Of a stretch of 64,000 nt of DNA, positions 43,574 to 54,328 are shown one piece after another. Made by a program: the position numbers and the translations under genes. The DNA is from Paenibacillus alba. GTDB lineage: Bacteria; Bacillota; Bacilli; Paenibacillales; NBRC-103111. The stretch covers positions 248,001 through 312,000 of the forward strand of contig NZ_JABMKZ010000002.1 in NCBI RefSeq assembly GCF_013204855.1. The letters are read 5' to 3'. Each line of letters opens with the position of its first letter. Position 1 is the stretch's first letter. The notes beneath the pieces were generated by a model. The model did not search any database. It saw only the letters and a list, made by a program, of their open reading frames with translations, and had not been told where the DNA came from.

Positions 43574-44674
43574 TCATGGCTTCACATTCTTGTAAACGTC
43601 CTCTTTCTTATGGAACCCATCGGCAATAATCGTTTCATCCATATTGAATTTATCCACGGCAATAGGCTCAAGAAGTATCGAGGGAACATCAATTTTTTTG
43701 TTGTTGACTTTTTTATCTGCATGCACATTTTCGCCCTTTGCCATTCGTACAGCCAGCTCAGCAGCCGTTTCAGCAAGCTTTTTGATCGGTTTGTACACGG
43801 TCATCGTTTGTGTGCCTTCTACAATGCGTTGAGCAGCCGCAAGCTCTGCATCTTGTCCAGAAACGGGAATTTGACCAGCCAAATGCTGGGCAGCCAAAGC
43901 TTGAATAACGCCACCTGCTGTTGCATCATTCGCGGCAACTACTGCCTGAATGTTATTATGGTTAGCCGCCAATGCCAGCTCCATATTCGCCAAAGCGTTT
44001 GCGGGCTTCCATTCTTTCGTAGACTGGTCAAATACGATTGTGATATCTCCATTCTCAACGAATGGCTTCAGGATATTCATCTGCCCTGCTTTGAACATAT
44101 GGGCGTTGTTGTCTGTGTCGGCGCCTTCAATGAGGACATAGTTCCCTTTGGGTACCTTCGCTGTAATGGCTTTCGCTTGCAGCTCGCCGGCTTTCTCATT
44201 ATCGAAAGACACATATAAATCAACATCCGAATTGACGATCAAGCGGTCATAGGAAATGACTTTAATGCCTGCTTTATGCGCTTTTTCTACAATGGCCGAT
44301 GATATCTCCGCATTATGCGGTACAACAACAAGCACATCTACGCCTTGTGAAATCAAGTTCTCCGCTTGCGAAAGCTGTTTGGCATCGTCTCCATTGGCTG
44401 CTTGAACTTCAATTTGTGCGCCAAGCTTTTCAACAGCAGCTTTGAACATATCTCTGTCCTTCTGCCAGCGTTCTTCCAGAAGCGTATCGATGGATAACCC
44501 GATAACGACCTTTTTCTTTTTCCACTTTTCATTATCGACTGACGGGCTGTCTGCTTGCTGCTTTGAAGCTTCACTTGATTTATGACTTGATAAGGTCATC
44601 GAACAGGAGGAAAAAGAAAATGCCAAGACCGCCGCAACACCTACAATTCCGCTCATTATGTACCGTTTATTCAT
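43574..44674 (-). CDS. D-xylose/sugar-binding lipoprotein (XylF-like)
   Basis: A sugar-binding protein of about 366 residues. The start is set at the ATG 6 bases after AAGGCGG; an earlier ATG overlapping the regulator stop is possible (44698). The leader has a lipobox-like SSCSM. The XylF features VVIGLSIDTLLEERWQKDRD, HNAEISSAIVEKAHKAGIKV and ISYDRLIVNSDVDLYVSFDN are present. It follows the YesN-like regulator by overlap, so it belongs with the sensing operon. With the ChvE-like protein, the transporter has two possible binding proteins. Confidence 0.88.
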   Translation of the reverse strand: MNKRYIMSGIVGVAAVLAFSFSSCSMTLSSHKSSEASKQQADSPSVDNEKWKKKKVVIGLSIDTLLEERWQKDRDMFKAAVEKLGAQIEVQAANGDDAKQLSQAENLISQGVDVLVVVPHNAEISSAIVEKAHKAGIKVISYDRLIVNSDVDLYVSFDNEKAGELQAKAITAKVPKGNYVLIEGADTDNNAHMFKAGQMNILKPFVENGDITIVFDQSTKEWKPANALANMELALAANHNNIQAVVAANDATAGGVIQALAAQHLAGQIPVSGQDAELAAAQRIVEGTQTMTVYKPIKKLAETAAELAVRMAKGENVHADKKVNNKKIDVPSILLEPIAVDKFNMDETIIADGFHKKEDVYKNVKP

Positions 44675-44694
44675 TGTCTGCCGCCTTTTTCTCA

Positions 44695-46257
44695 TCACTT
44701 TTTGGTCGCTGGCCGAATGAGCATTTTACGATAATCTGTCGGTGAGTGGCCAACAAGCTTTTTAAACACTCTGCTAAAATAATTCGGATCATGGTAACCT
44801 ACTTCATACGTGATTTCCTTCAAACTTTTATCTGATTCCTGCATTAATTGTTTGGCCGTTTCAATCCGAAATTCCGTTAAATAATCAATATAGTTCATCC
44901 CAAAATGCTCTTTAAAGAGCTTGCTCACATAAAAAGGATTTCGATTCACGATAGCCGCAATTCTTTCCAATGAAAGATCCTCATGCGCGTATTTCCGAAT
45001 ATACTGCTTCATAGTTTGCAGCAGATCTGATTCTGCTTCTCTTACTTCCACTAACTGATGAATCAGATAGCGTGTCTCTGCTTTTAATTGCGTATAGCTA
45101 GTCGTTTGGTAACGGAAATACGGTTTATTTACGTCAATACCCATCTCCTGCAGCAATGTAGTTACATTCACCAGCAACTCAAAAACTCGCTGCTGCGCCA
45201 TGTCGATCCTTTGACCAACACCTTCAAATACATCAATAATTTTGGCGACTTGTTCCCCGGCCGATTCCCATTTTCCACATCGAACTTCATCAAGAACACT
45301 TTTTTCCAATTCAATCGTTAGGCTTCCACCCGCCTGATTGTCAAAATGCGGCACATCCTCATATAAACAATAATGAACAGGCAATGAGCTATCGATTGAG
45401 GCTAGGAGCGCTTCGTGATAGGATCTGCGCATTTCCCTCACATCTTGGCATTGTCCTCCTATACCGATAAATAGACAATAATCGCTCTTCCGGTTCAAAG
45501 CTAGAATCAAATTTCGCGCTATGCCGATTGCTTGTGCACGATAGGACAACTCTCCATCGGTAAAGACAATCAGTTGGACTTGTTTTCCAGACATTTTACC
45601 GACCCAGCACGTTATGGATGAATCATGAATCTGCTGTATGAGTTTCGAATACAGTTCCTCCAACTCTGCTGGTTGTCCTCCCGCCATAGCATGCGTGAAC
45701 AGCACATTGACGACAAAGCCATTTTTCACCGAAGGAAAGCCTAACAAATCCATCATTTCGCTAAAATATGCGGAAGGAACGTAGTCAAATAATAACTGTT
45801 CCACAATATCAGCTTCTACCATCGGCATCATTTTTTGCAATCTAATCTTTTCCGAGCTTCGCTTTTGCCGTTCAATTTTGGTATTCTTAATCTCATTCGC
45901 CACTTTGCCTATGGTTTCGAGCACCACCGATATCCTGCTTGGTTTAAGCATATAATCATAAACACCCAGTCTTATCGCCTGTTGGGCAAATTCAAAGGTA
46001 TCGAATGCGGTTACAATAATAAATTTAATGCTGTCATTCGCTTCTCTAATTTTTTCAATGGCTTGCAGGCCATTAATGCCCGGCATTTTAATATCCATCG
46101 TGATGAGATCAGGTTGAAGCCGAGCGGCAGCTTCGATTGCTTCCCTCCCATTTGAGGCTTCGCCTACAACCTCGATGTCAAGGGAGCTCTCCGCCATGAT
46201 TTTATGAAGAGCGATACGCTCAATAGGTTCATCGTCCACAATCATCATACGAATCAT
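44695..46257 (-). CDS. YesN-type response regulator with AraC domain
   Basis: A 520-residue regulator. Receiver domain 1-120 (VDDE; Asp 55 in LITMDIKMPG; Lys in YDYMLKP), a long linker (about 130-410) and an AraC-type DNA-binding domain (about 415-515) with RIAAIVNRNPFYVSKLFKEH and EITYEVGYHDPNYFSRVFKK. It overlaps the kinase gene by 4 bases. It is expected to switch on the xylose-type transporter genes downstream. Confidence 0.93.
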   Translation of the reverse strand: MIRMMIVDDEPIERIALHKIMAESSLDIEVVGEASNGREAIEAAARLQPDLITMDIKMPGINGLQAIEKIREANDSIKFIIVTAFDTFEFAQQAIRLGVYDYMLKPSRISVVLETIGKVANEIKNTKIERQKRSSEKIRLQKMMPMVEADIVEQLLFDYVPSAYFSEMMDLLGFPSVKNGFVVNVLFTHAMAGGQPAELEELYSKLIQQIHDSSITCWVGKMSGKQVQLIVFTDGELSYRAQAIGIARNLILALNRKSDYCLFIGIGGQCQDVREMRRSYHEALLASIDSSLPVHYCLYEDVPHFDNQAGGSLTIELEKSVLDEVRCGKWESAGEQVAKIIDVFEGVGQRIDMAQQRVFELLVNVTTLLQEMGIDVNKPYFRYQTTSYTQLKAETRYLIHQLVEVREAESDLLQTMKQYIRKYAHEDLSLERIAAIVNRNPFYVSKLFKEHFGMNYIDYLTEFRIETAKQLMQESDKSLKEITYEVGYHDPNYFSRVFKKLVGHSPTDYRKMLIRPATKK

Positions 46258-47693
46258 TTCATTTGCCTCCTTGGCAGCTTCAATGTCATACAGGTACCAA
46301 TTCCTAACTGGGACTCCACATCCATAATTTCCTCAATTCCATAAAACAGCTGGAGCCGATGAATAACATTCCAAATACCGATTCCGGTGGAATGCCCTTT
46401 GTAAGCTGAATTTTCCGTATTTGATAATAGCCTATTCAATTGTTCTTGATCCATGCCTTGACCTGTATCCTGCACCTGTACGATAACGCAAGTCACCTCA
46501 TTTTTAACTCGGATCGTTAAGGTTCCGCCTTCTTCGGCAGGTTCAATCGCATAAATAAAAGCATTCTCTGCTAGCGGCTGCAGGATAAGAATTGGCAGTT
46601 CAATGGACAGCGCTTCTTCGTCAATTTCTCTTACAACTCGCAAACGCTCGCCAAACCTTGCTTTTTGAATGGTTAAATATTCTTCAAGAACTTCCAGTTC
46701 ATCCTTTAGCGACACCTTGCTATCCAGCTTGCGGAGATTATATCGAAGCATCCCTGCCACAGAGCTGATTAATTCACTGGTTTTATCTGCGCCTGCCAGA
46801 TAGGCCTCTTTGGAGAGCATATTTAGCGTATTAAAAAGGAAATGCGGATTAATCTGACTTTGCAAGCTTTTCAATTCGCTTTCTTTCAACATGAGCTTAT
46901 GCTTATGAAGATCGTATTCCAATTGCGCTTTGCTCTGGATATCGTCAATTAAATTGCCAATTTTCATCCTCATGCTATCCAGGGTAACCGCCAAAAATGT
47001 CATTTCATCATTGTTCTTGATTTCGATCGGATTTTTGAAATTTCCTCGCGATAATTCACGAGCAGATTGTGTAAGCTTTAATAGTGGCTGTGTCATACTG
47101 TTCACGAACCGATAGGAAAACAGCAGCAACAGCAAGGAAACCAAAGCCAGCGTCCAAAAGCCCATTTTTTTAATATCTTCACTCCGTTTAATAATTTTCC
47201 TATAAAATGCATCATACGTGTTCTGCTCGCCGCTAATTAACGTTAAGGTCGTTTCCGAGATATATTTGGACATGTTCGTTGCTTCATCGAACTCTTTGGC
47301 GGCATTTTCGTCATCGTTGTCTTTTTGGAAACGAACCGCTAAATCCATCGCTTGTGATTGGCTTTCGAGCATATTCTGAAGATTGTCTAACAGCATGCTG
47401 TTGCTCGTATTTCTCAACCAGTTCATGTCAGACCTCGTACGCAGCAATCTGCTGTTGTCTTCAACATACTGGTTCATGCTGTCTAACGTAGGAGAAATAC
47501 GGTATTTATTCAAGGAGGTCAAAGATTGACGGCTTATTTGCGAGGCTTGGTTCATCTGCATATAGCGCTGAAGAATTTCGTTGTACTTTTCCACCGTCTT
47601 CTGATTAAAAAGGCTCATAGATATCCAAATAATAGCCATAATGACCCAGATTAAGATCGACAGCATCATCATTTTACTTCGAATGGTTTGCAA
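46254..47693 (-). CDS. YesM-type sensor histidine kinase
   Basis: A 479-residue kinase with two membrane helices (about 10-28 and 175-195), a HAMP (195-250), and the His_kinase core LKSLQSQINPHFLFNTLNML with the His in NPHF. HATPase N box ILQPLAENAFIYAIE. It overlaps the binding-protein gene upstream by 20 bases. Together with 47674 and 44695 it forms a binding-protein-linked two-component system. Confidence 0.94.
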   Translation of the reverse strand: MQTIRSKMMMLSILIWVIMAIIWISMSLFNQKTVEKYNEILQRYMQMNQASQISRQSLTSLNKYRISPTLDSMNQYVEDNSRLLRTRSDMNWLRNTSNSMLLDNLQNMLESQSQAMDLAVRFQKDNDDENAAKEFDEATNMSKYISETTLTLISGEQNTYDAFYRKIIKRSEDIKKMGFWTLALVSLLLLLFSYRFVNSMTQPLLKLTQSARELSRGNFKNPIEIKNNDEMTFLAVTLDSMRMKIGNLIDDIQSKAQLEYDLHKHKLMLKESELKSLQSQINPHFLFNTLNMLSKEAYLAGADKTSELISSVAGMLRYNLRKLDSKVSLKDELEVLEEYLTIQKARFGERLRVVREIDEEALSIELPILILQPLAENAFIYAIEPAEEGGTLTIRVKNEVTCVIVQVQDTGQGMDQEQLNRLLSNTENSAYKGHSTGIGIWNVIHRLQLFYGIEEIMDVESQLGIGTCMTLKLPRRQMK

Positions 47694-48672
47694 CGGCTGT
47701 CTCCTCTTCTCCCGTTGAAGTTACGATACTGATTGGCGTGAAGTAGCTATTATCCAGTGGCAGCTGCATCGCATCCAGCCAGCGTTTCATCAAATTCACG
47801 CTCATTTCGCCCATTTCTTCATAATGCTGCGAAAGGCCGGCTTGAACAAGCCCATTATTGATCAACATGACCGTTTGCGGAGAATCATCAAAAATGAAAA
47901 TAGGGTATTCTTTCATCCGGGAACGTGATTTCGCTGCTTGAACAATGCTCTCGCCTGAATCGGAGGGCAGACTAATAAACGCATCCACTTTCGGGTAATG
48001 ATTCAAAATATCATTCGTTTGTATTTTCGGCTGCAGCGTTTCATTATCGGCCGAAGCGAAAACGAGTTTAATCCCAGGATATTTGCCAAATATTTCTCCA
48101 AGTCCCTTTAGTCTTAACTCGTCCGTACCTGGAGATGTCATGCTTTTGACGACACCGATAATTCCGTGACCGTTCAGCCGAGTTGCAATATACTCCCCCA
48201 TTATGATGCCTTCTTGATAGTGGTCGGATCCAACATACGATTTGCGCAAACTGCCAGGCGCGTCGGAATTTATCGTGATAACCGGAATCCCTTTGGCTGT
48301 CGCTTTCTTCACCATACGATCAAACTCAGGATGATCAACACCTTCTACAATAATCCCGCTCGCTTTGGAAGCGATTGCAATATCAATTTGCTTAATCAAC
48401 TCATCTAAATTCGAGCGATATACCCCCCAGAAATCTATTTTGATCTGATGCGCATCTGCCGCTGTACGCGCTCCTTTCTGAATTTCGTTCATCATGAAGC
48501 TGCCTTGCTCTTGAGAAATAATAACAATTCGCTCCGCATGCTCATTCAGCATCGGCTCAGCCCTGCTTGCGATGCCCAAATCGCTTTGATATATCGTGAA
48601 CATATAATACAAGGAGAAACATAAAGTGAGAAAACTACTGGCAATAATTGCAATTAAAATGAGCTTTTTCAT
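47674..48672 (-). CDS. Membrane-anchored sugar-binding sensor (XylFII-like)
   Basis: A 332-residue protein. The start is set at the ATG 5 bases after GGGAG; an in-frame upstream start at 48687 is less likely. One N-terminal membrane helix (about 3-24, no lipobox) then a Peripla_BP_4 sugar-binding domain (ERIVIISQEQGSFMMNEIQK; ISLPSDSGESIVQAAKSRS). It resembles XylFII of the XylFII-LytS-YesN xylose sensing system in Clostridium: a binding protein that reports sugar to the kinase. Order and overlap support this. Confidence 0.85.
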   Translation of the reverse strand: MKKLILIAIIASSFLTLCFSLYYMFTIYQSDLGIASRAEPMLNEHAERIVIISQEQGSFMMNEIQKGARTAADAHQIKIDFWGVYRSNLDELIKQIDIAIASKASGIIVEGVDHPEFDRMVKKATAKGIPVITINSDAPGSLRKSYVGSDHYQEGIIMGEYIATRLNGHGIIGVVKSMTSPGTDELRLKGLGEIFGKYPGIKLVFASADNETLQPKIQTNDILNHYPKVDAFISLPSDSGESIVQAAKSRSRMKEYPIFIFDDSPQTVMLINNGLVQAGLSQHYEEMGEMSVNLMKRWLDAMQLPLDNSYFTPISIVTSTGEEETAVANHSK

Positions 48673-48817
48673 AGGTTCTCCCACCATTTCCCCAATTTCC
48701 GGACACTTGATCCAAAACAGACTAGCTGCTAAAACAAACGAACTGCTAAACCCTAGATTTAACTATTATACATAAAAATACATTTCAATTATATGTAAAT
48801 TCACATCAACCAACATA

Positions 48818-48849
48818 ACAAAAAAAGCATTAACCACTGGCTAATGCTT
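48818..48849 (-). terminator. Terminator of the DoxX-like gene
   Basis: Arms AAGCATTA / TAATGCTT; the minus strand continues TTTTTTTGTTATG. Confidence 0.8.
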
Positions 48850-48908
48850 AAGCTCCATCTCAATTTCGCGAAAAGTCTTTCATCTTAGACTTTACTATTT
48901 AGACTCTA

Positions 48909-49301
48909 CTATTTCTGCCAAGAAAAAAGTTTGCGAACTTGCTCATTCCTAAGCCAAAGGCCACCCCAAACCAAGATCGCGAGATACACGGGAAATAAAA
49001 TATTTGCAAAAAGCGGGGCATCCATTCGGATCTGTGTGGCCATCACTCCGCCAAAATATCCGGTTAACAATACAGCTCCCATAATCGTTGTGCGCGGCAT
49101 GGCATAAAGAATCGTAGAGATAAGTCCAAGAATGCCAAGCAAGACAATATGATGCTCCTGAAAGCCAAGGGATACCGTTGATTCAACAACAACAGCAGGT
49201 TTAACTAATTTCATGACACCATCAAACAGCATAAATAGAATCGCAATACCACTCATTACTCTTGCCGTCCATAAACGGCCTTTAGAAATTGTTCTCATCA
49301 T
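48909..49301 (-). CDS. DoxX-like membrane protein
   Basis: A 130-residue protein with four membrane helices and the DoxX-like phrases RVMSGIAILFMLFDGVMKL and VVVESTVSLGFQEHHIVLLG. The family is linked to redox or sulfur-related membrane functions, but the role here is unknown. The ATG pair follows GGAGAACTGGG. Confidence 0.85.
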   Translation of the reverse strand: MMRTISKGRLWTARVMSGIAILFMLFDGVMKLVKPAVVVESTVSLGFQEHHIVLLGILGLISTILYAMPRTTIMGAVLLTGYFGGVMATQIRMDAPLFANILFPVYLAILVWGGLWLRNEQVRKLFSWQK

Positions 49302-49518
49302 CCCAGTTCTCCCCTTTTACTGACTTCTTCATGATTACAAGCCTATATTAACATAGATCCGCCAACTATATTTCTTTTAAATTGCTTTTTGCATGACTGC
49401 TTTTGGATAAAAGATGCAATATTGAATTTTCGCCTAAATCCCAGGTCCCTCCGCCTAGCCATTTACATAGTATAATCCGACAACACCTAATTTAGCTGAA
49501 GGGTAGGAACGAAAGAAA

Positions 49519-50160
49519 ATGAATTCATATATGGACTTTACATCACCATCCGTGCAGTTTTCTTATGATCTGCGCAACAATCCGCTTATCATTAAAGATA
49601 GTCGCAACTTTATTAATACGCTGTCAGTCAATCAACTGAACACCTTGGGAAATGTCTCTTTGCTGGATATTTTCCTTAGCCAATCGAACGTCGTCGAACC
49701 TCATAGCCACCAAAATGCCTCAGAACTGGTTTACTGTATCTCCGGATCGGCCGTTGTTTCTTTAATTAATCCTTTTACCAAAAAATTAGTTAATATCCCT
49801 GTCACACCAGGAATCGTTGCAAACATCCCCCAAGGTTGGTGGCATTACGAAATAGCTACGGTTGATAATACCCATTTGTTAGCGATATTTGATGCGCCTA
49901 TTCCTGAATTCATTGCAGGCTCCGACATACTTCGGCTTACTCCAGCAGAAATACTGGCACATACTTATTGTCTCAATGAGGCTCAGATCAAAGAAGCATT
50001 GGCCCCTATCCAGAGCACACTCATCATCGGTCCGCCGGCGAATTGCAACCAAACACCCTCTGCTCAACAACCAACACAGCCGACCGGAGCTACGTATTAT
50101 CCATCGACCTACAGATATAACCAGCAAATGCCCTTCATTGGGAATGGCGGGGCCGTGTAG
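49519..50160 (+). CDS. Cupin-domain protein, probable spore or cell-surface enzyme
   Basis: A 213-residue protein. Residues 57-135 form a single cupin: metal-binding motif 1 EPHSHQNASELVYCISGSAV and motif 2 GIVANIPQGWWHYEI, keeping the His and Glu residues. The C-terminal 50 residues are Pro/Gln/Thr/Tyr-rich. It resembles the single-cupin oxalate-decarboxylase-type spore proteins of Bacillales. A CATAGTATA sequence at 49466 fits a sigma-K -10 element, but no -35 AC is found at the usual distance. It is followed by the Ena-type genes. Confidence 0.78.
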   Translation: MNSYMDFTSPSVQFSYDLRNNPLIIKDSRNFINTLSVNQLNTLGNVSLLDIFLSQSNVVEPHSHQNASELVYCISGSAVVSLINPFTKKLVNIPVTPGIVANIPQGWWHYEIATVDNTHLLAIFDAPIPEFIAGSDILRLTPAEILAHTYCLNEAQIKEALAPIQSTLIIGPPANCNQTPSAQQPTQPTGATYYPSTYRYNQQMPFIGNGGAV

Positions 50161-50180
50161 TCATTTGAGAGAAACAACAT

Positions 50181-50226
50181 AAAAGGATGTTATCCTCAGC
50201 GTTTTGGAGGAAACATCCTTTTTTAT
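50181..50226 (+). terminator. Terminator after the cupin gene
   Basis: Arms AAAGGATGTT / AACATCCTTT followed by a T-run. Confidence 0.85.
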
Positions 50227-50311
50227 TTTACAGATATCAGACAGATGTCCAAGCGGGTTACTCCTTGTTCGCATTAAATAGCTTAGAAATTATAATAGGA
50301 GGTATTTCACT

Positions 50312-50686
50312 ATGGGATGTAATTCTACAGGGGCTGCACTCACTTGCTGTTCGGATAAAAACTATGTGCAGGATAAAGTATGTACACCTTGGAGCGGTAC
50401 CGTTGTCGCGGCTGATGTCCTAGTTGCTCTATTTACAAACAACATCAATCAAAACATCGTAGGTACAGGATATGTGCAATATGATGTCGGACCCGCGGAT
50501 ATCACGCTTAATTTCCTCGATAGTACAGGGAACCCTATCAATCCGACCCCACTTACACTTTCAGCAGGCACTAGCCTCGCCTTTACTTATCGGCGCTTTA
50601 GTGCTATTCAATTAACGCTTCCAGCAGCAACACCTGGCACCTACCAAGGTGAATTTTGTATAACAACTCGATACCCTGTCCAATAA
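50312..50686 (+). CDS. Ena-core (DUF3992) spore appendage subunit, first copy
   Basis: A 124-residue protein with the binding site ATAGGAGGTATTTCACT. The Ena pattern is clear: N-terminal connector LTCCSDKNYVQDKVC with the double Cys at about 11-12 and another Cys at about 23, a jelly-roll core (INQNIVGTGYVQYDVGPADI, PLTLSAGTSLAFTYRRFSAI) and a last-strand Cys in GEFCITTRY. In S-type endospore appendages of Bacillus the Cys pairs link neighbouring subunits into pili. The two copies here are probably polymerising subunits. A second DUF3992 gene follows 25 bases later. Confidence 0.85.
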   Translation: MGCNSTGAALTCCSDKNYVQDKVCTPWSGTVVAADVLVALFTNNINQNIVGTGYVQYDVGPADITLNFLDSTGNPINPTPLTLSAGTSLAFTYRRFSAIQLTLPAATPGTYQGEFCITTRYPVQ

Positions 50687-50711
50687 GACCTTTAAGAGGA
50701 GGGATAAACGT

Positions 50712-51056
50712 ATGTGTAATTCTGATTTAGCACTTAGTTGCTGTTCGGATAAAATCACTGTACAGGATAAAGTTTGCACTAATTTTCTAATAGCTGCCGC
50801 TGGTACTCAAGTCATATACTCTAGCAACATTTCTCAAAACATCAATGGCACAGGCTATGTTAATTTCGAAACGGGAACCGGCACATTGACGGTTAATTTT
50901 TTTATAACAGGAGTCGTTGCTGCAATTCAAACCATTGTTATACCAGCAGGAGGCAGCGCCTCATTCACAATTTCCAGATTTAATTCAATCTCCTTAACCT
51001 CCACAGCAGCAGCAGCCCAGGGTGAATTTTGTTTAACAGTCCGTTATAATCTATAA
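50712..51056 (+). CDS. Ena-core (DUF3992) spore appendage subunit, second copy
   Basis: A 114-residue protein, binding site GAGGAGGGATAAACGT. Same pattern as the first copy: ALSCCSDKITVQDKVCTNFL, ISQNINGTGYVNFETGTGTL and GEFCLTVRYNL. Roughly half of the aligned residues match the first copy, with a shorter core. Ena operons often carry several subunit types that differ in position along the fibre. Confidence 0.85.
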   Translation: MCNSDLALSCCSDKITVQDKVCTNFLIAAAGTQVIYSSNISQNINGTGYVNFETGTGTLTVNFFITGVVAAIQTIVIPAGGSASFTISRFNSISLTSTAAAAQGEFCLTVRYNL

Positions 51057-51067
51057 CTTTCAAGCTC

Positions 51068-51108
51068 AAGGTGGTTCTTTCATCAACGGAAGAACCACCT
51101 TTCCTATT
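51068..51108 (+). terminator. Terminator of the Ena genes
   Basis: Arms AAGGTGGTTCTT / AAGAACCACCTT, 10-base loop, then TCCTATTTTTC. It overlaps the 3' end of the convergent gene. Confidence 0.85.
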
Positions 51109-51793
51109 TTTCATGTGGCTTAGCTTGCAATTGCAACGTAGTCGATATCACATATTTCCCTTCCACATAGGTCATTGTCTGTTCTTTCGAGGAAATCCTG
51201 ATTGAAGTAATGCCTTGACCTATAAAATTGTTTGTGTTGCCAGGTGCTACAGACAAATGTTTCTTTTCCGCACCTTCAATTTCTACTTGCAAAGCGTCTG
51301 TACTGGATGAGTCGCAATAAATACTTAACTGTGCTACCGTAATCGCTGCATCCACATCCGCCTCCCATATTAGAAAAGGAGGTTGTATTCCTTGAATTAA
51401 TATGTTTCCACAGCATTCCTTTTCGACAACAATTGAGGGAGAAGGAATTGGTGGATCAACTGGAATTACTGGGACTATTGGAGTAATTGGAACTACTGGA
51501 ACAATTGGTGTTATTGGTGTTATCGGAGTTACAGGCGGCACTGGAGTTAGAGGAAAAGTACATATTGGTATGAAGCAACGTTTAGGAATTGGTTTCTTTT
51601 TATGCTTGCACTTTGGAGGACAAGGGAATATAGGAAAGCATTTCCTTTTTCGTCTTCGGTGCTTTCGACGATTTTTCTTTTTTTGGCATGTCAACTTGCA
51701 TTTACTTTTATGCACATAAGAGGACTTCACCACGACGATGACCTTTAATGCTAATAAGGCATTTTTATTGGGACAACAATTCCTTCTCAGCAT
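51104..51793 (-). CDS. Lys/Pro/Cys-rich protein with a distant Ena-like C-terminal domain
   Basis: A 229-residue protein. Residues 1-80 are Cys, Lys and Arg-rich (CCPNK near the start, a KKKNRRKHRRRKRKC block) with no clear signal peptide. Residues 80-120 are a Pro/Ile/Val repeat (TPITPITPIVPVVPITPIVP). Residues 125-229 (ECCGNILIQG, IYCDSSSTDALQVEIEG, VAPGNTNNFIGQGITSIRIS and VEGKYVISTTL) follow the order of the Ena core but lack the terminal Cys. It may anchor or cap the appendage. The spore-surface role is inferred from position. Confidence 0.7.
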   Translation of the reverse strand: MLRRNCCPNKNALLALKVIVVVKSSYVHKSKCKLTCQKKKNRRKHRRRKRKCFPIFPCPPKCKHKKKPIPKRCFIPICTFPLTPVPPVTPITPITPIVPVVPITPIVPVIPVDPPIPSPSIVVEKECCGNILIQGIQPPFLIWEADVDAAITVAQLSIYCDSSSTDALQVEIEGAEKKHLSVAPGNTNNFIGQGITSIRISSKEQTMTYVEGKYVISTTLQLQAKPHEK

Positions 51794-51954
51794 TCTCCCC
51801 TTCTTTCAAAAGCACAAAAATAGTTCCTCACTTACATTAAATGAATCTTCTCGGTACATGGTCCTTCAATATCAAGATTTATTTCAAAAGCGGGTAGGAG
51901 CCTATTAAATTCATTTCTATTTTCAATAAACCTATCGCTCTTGCGAAGTTTTAC

Positions 51955-53946
<1,992 letters not shown>

Positions 53947-54009
53947 CTACATTAGCCCCTCCCATTACAAGTTTTTCTACCTTCTAGCAATGCACCTATA
54001 CACAGTCGT

Positions 54010-54225
54010 TTACTTTGACAGCACCTCTATTTCTATTAAATGCTTCTCCGGTTTTTTTGCTTGTACATCAGCCTTACTCTCAAAAAATACTTTTTGTGCA
54101 AACTCAAAAATCAGGCTATGTTTACCAACTTGAACCCATGATCCGCTATATTCACTCTTGGAGGGACGATCTTTACAACTATCATGCCTAGCTTGAAAAA
54201 CATATTTTGCGTGAATAACATCCAT
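54010..54225 (-). CDS. Small hypothetical protein before the collagen-like gene
   Basis: A 71-residue soluble protein of beta-rich character (HAKYVFQARHDSCKDRPSKS, VQVGKHSLIFEFAQKVFFES, KHLIEIEVLSK). The ribosome binding site is poor (GAGTTGAT), so this call is tentative. If real it is co-oriented with the collagen-like gene, 63 bases upstream of it. Confidence 0.45.
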   Translation of the reverse strand: MDVIHAKYVFQARHDSCKDRPSKSEYSGSWVQVGKHSLIFEFAQKVFFESKADVQAKKPEKHLIEIEVLSK

Positions 54226-54328
54226 ATCAACTCAAGCCTGTCTTCTAGCATCCTCAATTTGGGGAAACAACAAAAAACCGCTCAAATCCCCTCAACGGAA
54301 GCAAGGAGTGAACAGTTTTTATAAAACT

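Noticed and set aside
43562..44218. 218-codon plus-strand frame inside the sugar-binding gene
   Set aside because: Antisense of a well supported XylF-like gene.
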